Shown piece by piece: positions 8,438 through 13,448 of a stretch of DNA of 13,448 bases. Numbering within the stretch: position 1 is the stretch's first letter; each line of letters begins with the position of its first letter. The notes below the pieces were generated by a model that was given only the letters and a program-made list of their open reading frames with translations, had not been told where the DNA came from and searched no databases. This DNA comes from an uncultured Clostridia bacterium (GTDB lineage: Bacteria; Bacillota; Clostridia; TANB77; CAG-508), in NCBI GenBank assembly GCA_949746285.1, contig CATJZH010000104.1:1-13448 (forward strand), in the 5' to 3' direction. Position numbers and translations under genes: made by a program.

Positions 8438-11048
8438 ATGAAAAAAATTATTAGTAAAATATTGATAATTTTAATAATTTTTATAACAATGTTTGAATGT
8501 ATGTATCCAAGCATTGTTAATGCTGCAAATGATTTAGAAGAAACATTAAATGCTACTACAAATCTTTTAGGCGGTATAGTATCGATTATATATTGGATAC
8601 CACGTTTGCAAATTACTGGTGGTGCATTTATTTTAAATAAAATTATGGATGGTGTTGCTTCAAGCGAACGGAAAAATTAGTAGTTTTGGTGACGGTTCTT
8701 CATATATAACACCATTTGATATATTTTTTAGAAGTTATAAAATAATAGATATTAACTTTTTTGATTTTAATGGCTTAGACACAAATTCTTTTATTTATAA
8801 ATTTAGAACTTCTGTTGCATACTGGTTTTATGGACTTAGATTTATATCATCAGCTATTTTATTATGTATTTTAATTTATGTTGGAATTAGAATGGCTATT
8901 TCAACAATAGCAGAAGATAAAGCAAAATATAAAAAAATGTTAGTAGACTGGGTATGTAGTTTAGCGTTAATATTTTTGCTTCAGTATTTGGCAATAGGAA
9001 TTATATATTTAAATAATGCAATAGTTGATTCATTAAGAGCTATATTAGTAGATGGTAATACATTAGTAAATATTACAGATTTAATGAATGATTTAGCATA
9101 TACTGCTACATTAGGAGTAGGATTTAATAGTTTAGTTGCAGTTTTAATATATTGTGGAATTGTTGCCCAAACTATATTTTTCTTTATCGCATATATAAAC
9201 CGTATGTTAAAAGTAGGATTCCTTATAATAATCTCACCACTAATATCAATAACATACTCAATAGATAAAATGGGTGATGGAAAAGCACAAGCACTAAATA
9301 ATTGGTTAAAAGAATTTTCATATACAATATTAATACAACCATTTCATTGTATTATGTATATAGCATTAATAAATACAGCATTTAGTTTAGTAACTAATGC
9401 TTCTGCAATAACATTAGCCTCATTACCAAATCTTTTAAAAACAGCGGAATTTAATAAATTTGCAAATGGAGTTCTTGCTATACTTTGTTTAAAATTTGTA
9501 AATGATGGAGAGAAAGTAGTAAGAAAAATATTTGGATTTTCTGATGACAATAGTAAAACATCTATGGCTGCAGGAGCAATTGCAACTGTTGCAGTACTTA
9601 GTAATGCAAAGAAAATTGGAAATACAACTAGAAAAGGTATAAACTCAGCGAAATCATCAGCAAGAAGTTTAAGAAAGGCTATTGGAACAGATATAAATAA
9701 AGTAAGAGATTCTTCTAAATTTAATAAATTAACAAATGCAGTAACTAATTCTAAATTAGGAAAAATTGGAAGTAATATAGGAGAAAAAACAAAAAGTACT
9801 GGTAGATTATTACAAACTACTACTAAGAATCCAAATAAATTTAAAACACTTAAAAATTTAAAAAATTCGGCGACATCATTAGGTGGTAAATATAGAGGAA
9901 GTGGATTGCAAAAAGCAGTAAAATTGGCACAAAGAAAAGCGAGAAGCAATATACCACGTGCTTTAAGTACAATGGGAATGATGATGGCATATTCAACTGG
10001 AACTACAAGTTTGTTAGAAGCTAACGCAGTTAGAAAAGGTATAACAGATGGAGCTACAGAATTCTTTTATTCTAGTACTGCTACACAAGCAGATCTTGAA
10101 GAAAAAAATATGCAAAAAGTTGATGATGAAGAATATGAAGATTTAGTTGAGGATTTAGAAGAAGCAGAAGATTCAGTAGATACTCAAACAAGAGCTTTGG
10201 GTGGTATGAATACAAATGATTTACAAGAAGAAGGAAAAGAAGCAGCAGAGGAAGCAGCCAAAGCAGCAGATGTTGCAAAGAAGAAAAAACAAGAATATGA
10301 TAAAGCAGTTAAAGACTCAAATGCTGCAAGAATAAAATTAGCAAGAGAAGTTAAAAGTAAGCAAGATGCAAATTCAAGACAAGAAAAAGCAGAAGCTGAA
10401 AAAAGGATTAATAAAGTTCGTGCAGATTTAAAAAACAAACAAAAAGAAATGGTTTCAAAACAAAAAGCACATGAAAAAGCAAAAAAAGAAGCAAACAGAT
10501 TAAATGAAAAAGCAAATAAATATAAACAATTACAAAACGCTATACAAAAAAGAGATCTTTTAAAACAAGAATTAGAAGATTTCTATACAGAAGCAGCAAT
10601 GAAGGCGAGAATAAAGCGTAGAATAAGTGGACCAAGTAATTCTGAATTAGAGAAGAAGAAAAATCAAATTCTACAATTAATATTCAAATTGAAAATGCAA
10701 CAATCTAGAGGTGAAGAAGAGGATATAACTAAAGATAACCTAATTACAGAAGATGATAGAGATAATGCTATTAGAACAACTGATAATATAACAAAAGCAA
10801 TAGATTTAGCTGTTTTAAAAGGAGGAGCTTCAATACAAGCACAAGATTTAATAAAAGATAAATCTGGATTAGATGATAGATCAAGAACAACACTAGATAG
10901 TATAGATAAAGCAGCAAAAGAATATGAAAGATTACGAAGAGAGGTAAGCATAGCAGAAACTTTTAATAGGCATGCAAGTTATAATGGTGAAATAGATGAT
11001 TTAGTAGACGCAATGTATAAAAATTTAAGAGGAGCTTCTGAAGAATAA
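8438..11048 (+). CDS. VirB6/TrbL-like membrane protein, third copy, requiring a +1 frameshift at CGG 8669
   Basis: This is read as 8438-8668, a skipped C at 8669, then 8670-11045 plus stop (869 residues). A signal peptide (1-29, ending VNA) is followed by a hydrophobic segment (about 43-74), the shift point after residue 77 and the P-F-D-I segment near 92. The core has helices near 133-151 and 170-190 around a Y-K-K-M-L-V-D-W loop, then about four more helices (228-360) and V-R-K-I-F near 362. A very basic stretch (about 370-500), a hydrophobic patch (504-523) and an Ala/Glu/Lys-rich coiled coil (about 550-720) follow. The core aligns closely with the preceding gene on both sides of the junction: MAGVAYIEN...TPFDIL there, MDGVASSE then ...ITPFDIF here. 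Unshifted translation stops at 8680 after 80 residues. The ATG at 8438 is 3 bases past the previous stop with only a distant GGGAG, suggesting coupled translation. ATG 8649 in the second frame has no Shine-Dalgarno sequence and would lose the signal peptide. Confidence 0.73.
8669..8671 (+). other. Proposed +1 frameshift site at a CGG codon
   Basis: The zero frame reads AGC GAA CGG AAA AAT TAG. The +1 frame carries a stop at 8634-8636, so the shift must occur within 8637-8677. Skipping the C gives GAA (C) GGA AAA ATT AGT, which leads into a segment homologous to the neighbouring paralogue. As at 6829, CGG follows a codon ending in A and the new codon is glycine GGN. A run of five A (8672-8676) lies directly downstream. 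An extra A there is the alternative explanation. Confidence 0.62.
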
Positions 11049-11071
11049 TTTTATAAAAGGAGATAGAAATT

Positions 11072-11590
11072 ATGAAGATGAAAAGAGATTCTAAACCACT
11101 TATTATTGGTATAGCTATTATTCTAATTCTTATAATACTTGTTTTTGTAACAAATAAAAAAAATAATGATACAGATACATATGAAGGAATGACAGATGAA
11201 GAAATAGAAGTTACAGTAAAAGAAAGTGTAAATGAGATGAAGAAAAACGATTTAGGTGGAATGGGAGAAAGAGATAGAATAGAATATTATATTTCTTCTT
11301 TTATAACATCAATTGAAAATAAACAATATGAAGAAGCTTATGAAATGTTATATGAAGATTTTAAGAAAAATTATTTTCCTACATTTGATAAATTTAAAGA
11401 ATATGCAAGCACTAAGTTTCCAACAGAGATTTCGTTAAATTATACAAATATTGAAAGAAATGGGACTGTATATATTGTGTGGGCAGATTTATCTAATCCA
11501 TTAGGGAGTAAGGATTCAAAAATAGAAATGAATTTTGTAGTTCAAGAAAATGATTTAAATGATTTTGACATGTCATTTAAAGTTATTTAG
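11072..11590 (+). CDS. VirB8/TcpC-like bitopic membrane protein (NTF2-like domain), first copy
   Basis: The protein has 172 residues. A short basic N-terminus is followed by one hydrophobic helix (about 9-26), a charged Asp/Glu/Lys linker (about 27-70) and a small domain of roughly 100 residues. That domain starts with a helix of the form YISSFITSIENKQYEEAYEML, typical of NTF2-like/DUF4878-type folds, and ends in beta-strand-like sequence. The next gene repeats the pattern, with F-x-E/K near the end of the helical part and a YTNI/YSNI strand. One helix plus an extracytoplasmic NTF2-like domain is the architecture of VirB8 and of TcpC from Gram-positive conjugation systems, which fits the VirB6-like neighbours. 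The fold is inferred from pattern only. A strong AAAAGGAGA site (11055-11063) precedes the ATG. Confidence 0.68.
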   Translation: MKMKRDSKPLIIGIAIILILIILVFVTNKKNNDTDTYEGMTDEEIEVTVKESVNEMKKNDLGGMGERDRIEYYISSFITSIENKQYEEAYEMLYEDFKKNYFPTFDKFKEYASTKFPTEISLNYTNIERNGTVYIVWADLSNPLGSKDSKIEMNFVVQENDLNDFDMSFKVI

Positions 11591-11597
11591 AAAGGAA
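11591..11597 (+). promoter_or_regulatory. Ribosome binding site deciding the start of the second VirB8-like gene
   Basis: AAAGGAA sits directly after the previous stop codon and 6-7 bases before ATG 11604. The frame is also open from ATG 11559, inside the previous gene, but that start would add 15 residues unlike a membrane-protein N-terminus and has no Shine-Dalgarno sequence. Confidence 0.7.
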
Positions 11598-11603
11598 AAT
11601 AAT

Positions 11604-12572
11604 ATGCGTTTTACAGAGCTGAGATTAAAAATAAAAAGAATATTAAGAAAATATGGTAAATTAATTTCTGCAATATTTATAATATGGGCAATTATATTTT
11701 TAATAAATTTAATGTTAAAAAATAAAGAAAATGTGCCAGAAGCGACAACAACATATGAAGTACATACATCTGTTATAGATTCTACAGCTTCTACACCAAA
11801 ATCTATGCAACAACCTATAGAAGAGTTAATAAATGAGTATGTAGGATATTGTAATGAAGGTAACTATCAAAAAGCTTTTAATATGTTATCAGAAGAATGT
11901 AGAAAATATGGATTTAATAATAGTGTTAGTGATTTTATGGAACATGTTTTAGTAAAAATGCCAACACCAAAAAAATATGCAATACAAGACTATTCAAATA
12001 TAAAATATGGTAAAACAAGATTATATATTTATGAAATAAAATACACAGATGATTTACTTGCAACTGGTCTTACAAATTCAACTTATTCATATACTTCAGA
12101 AAAAATAACATTTTATGAAAGTGATGATGGATTACAGATGAGTGCAGGAGATTATGTTTATTATGCAGATATAAAAAGTATTTCAGAAAATGATTATTTT
12201 AAAGTAGATGTAGTAGGTAAGATTGTAAATTATAGTATAGAAAAATATAAAGTAATATTAACAAATAGATCAAATTATACAGTAGTAGTTGCTGATGGAG
12301 TAGAAAATAATGAAGTTATATTAAGTCTGCCAAATGAAGTAAGAAAACGTTCAGAACTAGGAAATATTGTATTGGAACCACAAAAGAGTACAGAACTAAT
12401 AATGACATTCCCTAAATTTGTTGATGATGGTGATACAGCAAAATCACTTGTTTTTTCATCAATAAGAGTAATGGAGAAATATTCTGGGGTAGGTGAAGAC
12501 ATTCCAGAAGAAACAATACAATCTGAACTTGATAATGCAATATCAAAATTTAGTATGGAGGTTGCTTTTTAA
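11604..12572 (+). CDS. VirB8/TcpC-like bitopic membrane protein, longer second copy
   Basis: The protein has 322 residues from ATG 11604. A basic N-terminus (1-19) and one hydrophobic helix (about 20-36) are followed by a Thr/Ser-rich linker. A domain at about 68-180 is related to the preceding protein: a helix of the form LINEYVGYCNEGNYQKAFNML, then YSNIKYGKTRLYIYEIKY, matching YTNIERNGTVYIVWADL in the first copy. Residues from about 200 to 322 form a second, mainly beta-like domain (KVILTNRSNYTVVVADG..., later ...STELIMTFPKF) that the first copy lacks and that resembles exported Ig-like domains. The two genes look like a duplication with one copy extended. Its stop overlaps the next start (TAATG at 12570-12574), so the ATPase gene is translationally coupled. 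The VirB8-like role is inference from architecture and neighbours. Confidence 0.66.
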   Translation: MRFTELRLKIKRILRKYGKLISAIFIIWAIIFLINLMLKNKENVPEATTTYEVHTSVIDSTASTPKSMQQPIEELINEYVGYCNEGNYQKAFNMLSEECRKYGFNNSVSDFMEHVLVKMPTPKKYAIQDYSNIKYGKTRLYIYEIKYTDDLLATGLTNSTYSYTSEKITFYESDDGLQMSAGDYVYYADIKSISENDYFKVDVVGKIVNYSIEKYKVILTNRSNYTVVVADGVENNEVILSLPNEVRKRSELGNIVLEPQKSTELIMTFPKFVDDGDTAKSLVFSSIRVMEKYSGVGEDIPEETIQSELDNAISKFSMEVAF

Positions 12573-13273
12573 TGCCTTATATAGAATTTAATAATGTTGT
12601 AAAAGAGTATACTATGGGCGAGATTAGTATAAAAGCATTAGATAATACTAATTTTAAAATTGAAAAAGGAGAACTGGTAGTAATAGTAGGACCAAGTGGA
12701 GCTGGAAAAACGACATCACTTAATATTTTAGGTGGAATGGATACAGTATCACATGGTGAAGTTATAGTGGATGGAAAAAGAATAGATAAATTAAAAGGTA
12801 AAGAATTGATTAGATACAGAAGAGAAGATATTGGATTTGTTTTTCAATTTTATAATTTAGTTCAAAATTTAACAGCTATTGAAAATGTAGAACTTGCTAC
12901 TCAAATATGTAAAGACTCATTAAATCCTAAGGAAGTTCTAGAAAAAGTAGGTTTGAAAGATAGAATGAAAAATTTTCCATCACAGTTGTCTGGTGGAGAA
13001 CAACAAAGAGTTGCAATAGCGAGGGCAATAGCTAAAAATCCAAAATTGTTATTATGTGACGAACCAACAGGAGCTTTAGATTATAATACAGGAAAACAAA
13101 TTTTACAATTACTTCAAGATACTTGTAGAAAAGAAAAAATGACAGTAATTATTATAACTCACAATACAGCAATTGCACCTATGGCAGATAAAGTAATTTA
13201 TTTTAAAAATGGAACTGCTCAAAAGGCTGAGAAAAATGAGAATCCTATGCCAATAGAAAATATAGAATGGTAA
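12572..13273 (+). CDS. ABC transporter ATP-binding protein, MacB/LolD type
   Basis: This complete 233-residue nucleotide-binding domain has every canonical motif: Walker A GPSGAGKTT (40-48), Q-loop FVFQFYNL (Q92), signature LSGGEQQR (139-146), Walker B LLLCDEPTGALD (159-170; catalytic E164) and the switch histidine ITHN (H197). The L-G-G-x-D after Walker A and the E-P-T-G-A-L-D of Walker B are characteristic of the MacB/LolD/FtsE-like group, which powers FtsX-type permeases working on envelope substrates by mechanotransmission rather than classical transport. It should act at the inner face of the membrane. No FtsX-like permease lies next to it: the upstream genes are not of that type and a terminator follows immediately. 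It may therefore serve a permease encoded elsewhere or act with this operon's membrane proteins. GGAGG at 12557-12561 precedes the ATG, which overlaps the previous stop. Confidence 0.93.
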   Translation: MPYIEFNNVVKEYTMGEISIKALDNTNFKIEKGELVVIVGPSGAGKTTSLNILGGMDTVSHGEVIVDGKRIDKLKGKELIRYRREDIGFVFQFYNLVQNLTAIENVELATQICKDSLNPKEVLEKVGLKDRMKNFPSQLSGGEQQRVAIARAIAKNPKLLLCDEPTGALDYNTGKQILQLLQDTCRKEKMTVIIITHNTAIAPMADKVIYFKNGTAQKAEKNENPMPIENIEW

Positions 13274-13307
13274 AAAAATAAGTGTTAATACTTAACACTT
13301 ATTTTTT
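13273..13307. terminator. Bidirectional intrinsic terminator between convergent genes
   Basis: A perfect 16-base-pair inverted repeat (arms 13273-13288 and 13292-13307, loop TAC) has an A-run on its left arm and a T-run on its right, so it can act on both strands. The core stem GTGTTAA/TTAACAC is AT-rich but flawless. It starts on the last base of the ABC gene's stop codon and contains the stop codon of the convergent minus-strand gene. Confidence 0.88.
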
Positions 13308-13445
13308 CTTTTCTTTACGTTTCTTTTGCCACCATTCATATACAATACCACCTTCTTTAAACCAGCCAGAAGCACGTCCCCAATAAATAAAAAATCCAAC
13401 AAAAACAACAATTCCAATTACTATATTTATTATAATATTATCCAT
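13299..13445 (-). CDS. Small single-helix membrane protein (48 residues)
   Basis: On the minus strand an ATG at 13445 opens a 48-codon frame ending in TAA at 13301-13299, inside the terminator stem. The protein starts MDNIIINIVIGIVVFVGFF (one helix, about 4-21), continues YWGRASGWFKEGGIVYEWW and ends in a Lys/Arg-rich tail (41-48). The hydrophobic helix, the amphipathic aromatic segment and the positive cytoplasmic tail look like a real small membrane protein rather than chance. The terminator placed at its stop, on its strand, supports expression. The window ends 3 bases upstream of the ATG, so I cannot see a ribosome binding site or rule out an earlier start. Function unknown. Confidence 0.6.
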   Translation of the reverse strand: MDNIIINIVIGIVVFVGFFIYWGRASGWFKEGGIVYEWWQKKRKEKKK

Positions 13446-13448
13446 ATA

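Noticed and set aside
6829..8671. CGG simply reassigned to another amino acid
   Set aside because: A sense reassignment would not change the reading frame. The frames require one extra base to be skipped or a four-base codon to be read.
6819..8676. Simple A-run indels (sequencing error or slippage) as the cause of both breaks
   Set aside because: Not excluded. Removing one A from 6819-6824 and from 8672-8676 would restore both frames. I rank it second because it does not explain why the only two in-frame CGG codons in the window fall in these two short intervals.
9344..10951. Long open frames on the minus strand opposite the third VirB6-like gene
   Set aside because: They mirror low-complexity Ala/Lys/Glu-rich coding on the plus strand and have no ribosome binding sites or recognisable domains.
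8649..11048. A separate gene starting at ATG 8649
   Set aside because: No ribosome binding site precedes it, its first residues do not look like a signal peptide, and it would lack the N-terminal part present in both paralogues. That part is encoded just upstream in the other frame.
5635..11048. Both split genes as decaying pseudogenes
   Set aside because: The downstream halves remain open for 534 and 792 codons with normal codon use and conserved core motifs, and all neighbours are intact.
1..13448. CRISPR array, tRNA/rRNA genes, insertion sequence or attachment sites
   Set aside because: I saw no spaced direct repeats, structural RNA motifs, transposase or integrase sequence, or terminal inverted repeats.

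Overview
The window is very AT-rich, its genes lie almost all on one strand, and strong AGGAG-type ribosome binding sites precede most of them. Arginine is mostly AGA. This suggests a low-GC Gram-positive (Bacillota), probably an uncultured Clostridia- or Mollicutes-like gut lineage. The lineage is inference: no rRNA, tRNA or housekeeping gene is present to place it.

Layout. Seven plus-strand genes run head to tail from 32 to 13273 with gaps of 0 to 23 bases, so they look like one operon. In order: (1) an unrecognised membrane-anchored extracytoplasmic protein; (2)-(4) three tandem, mutually related polytopic proteins of the VirB6/TrbL type, each with an N-terminal signal peptide, a multi-helix membrane core and a long, divergent, charged or coiled-coil C-terminal tail; (5)-(6) two small related proteins, each with one N-terminal helix and an exported domain that resembles the VirB8/TcpC (NTF2-like) layout; (7) a complete MacB/LolD-type ABC ATPase with no permease beside it. 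A strong hairpin terminator follows at 13273-13307, and a convergent small membrane-protein gene on the minus strand ends inside that hairpin. The whole reads as part of a type IV secretion-like envelope apparatus. No VirB4 or VirD4 ATPase, relaxase, integrase or other mobility gene is in the window.

Main observation. VirB6-like genes 3 and 4 are each split between two reading frames, and both need a +1 shift to be read through. The interval in which the shift must occur is about 13 codons in each gene (6821-6861 and 8637-8677). Each interval contains one in-frame CGG codon, and I find no other in-frame CGG in the roughly 4,400 codons of the window. CGT, CGA, AGA and AGG are all used for arginine. 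At both sites, skipping the C of CGG puts a glycine GGN codon in frame and restores a long protein (932 and 869 residues) matching its paralogues. Neither downstream half has a credible start signal. The simplest reading is that CGG is an unassigned or starved codon used here as a +1 frameshift signal, possibly controlling the ratio of membrane-only to full-length forms. The main rival is a one-base indel in the short A runs beside each site. That rival explains the frames but not the confinement of CGG to these two places.
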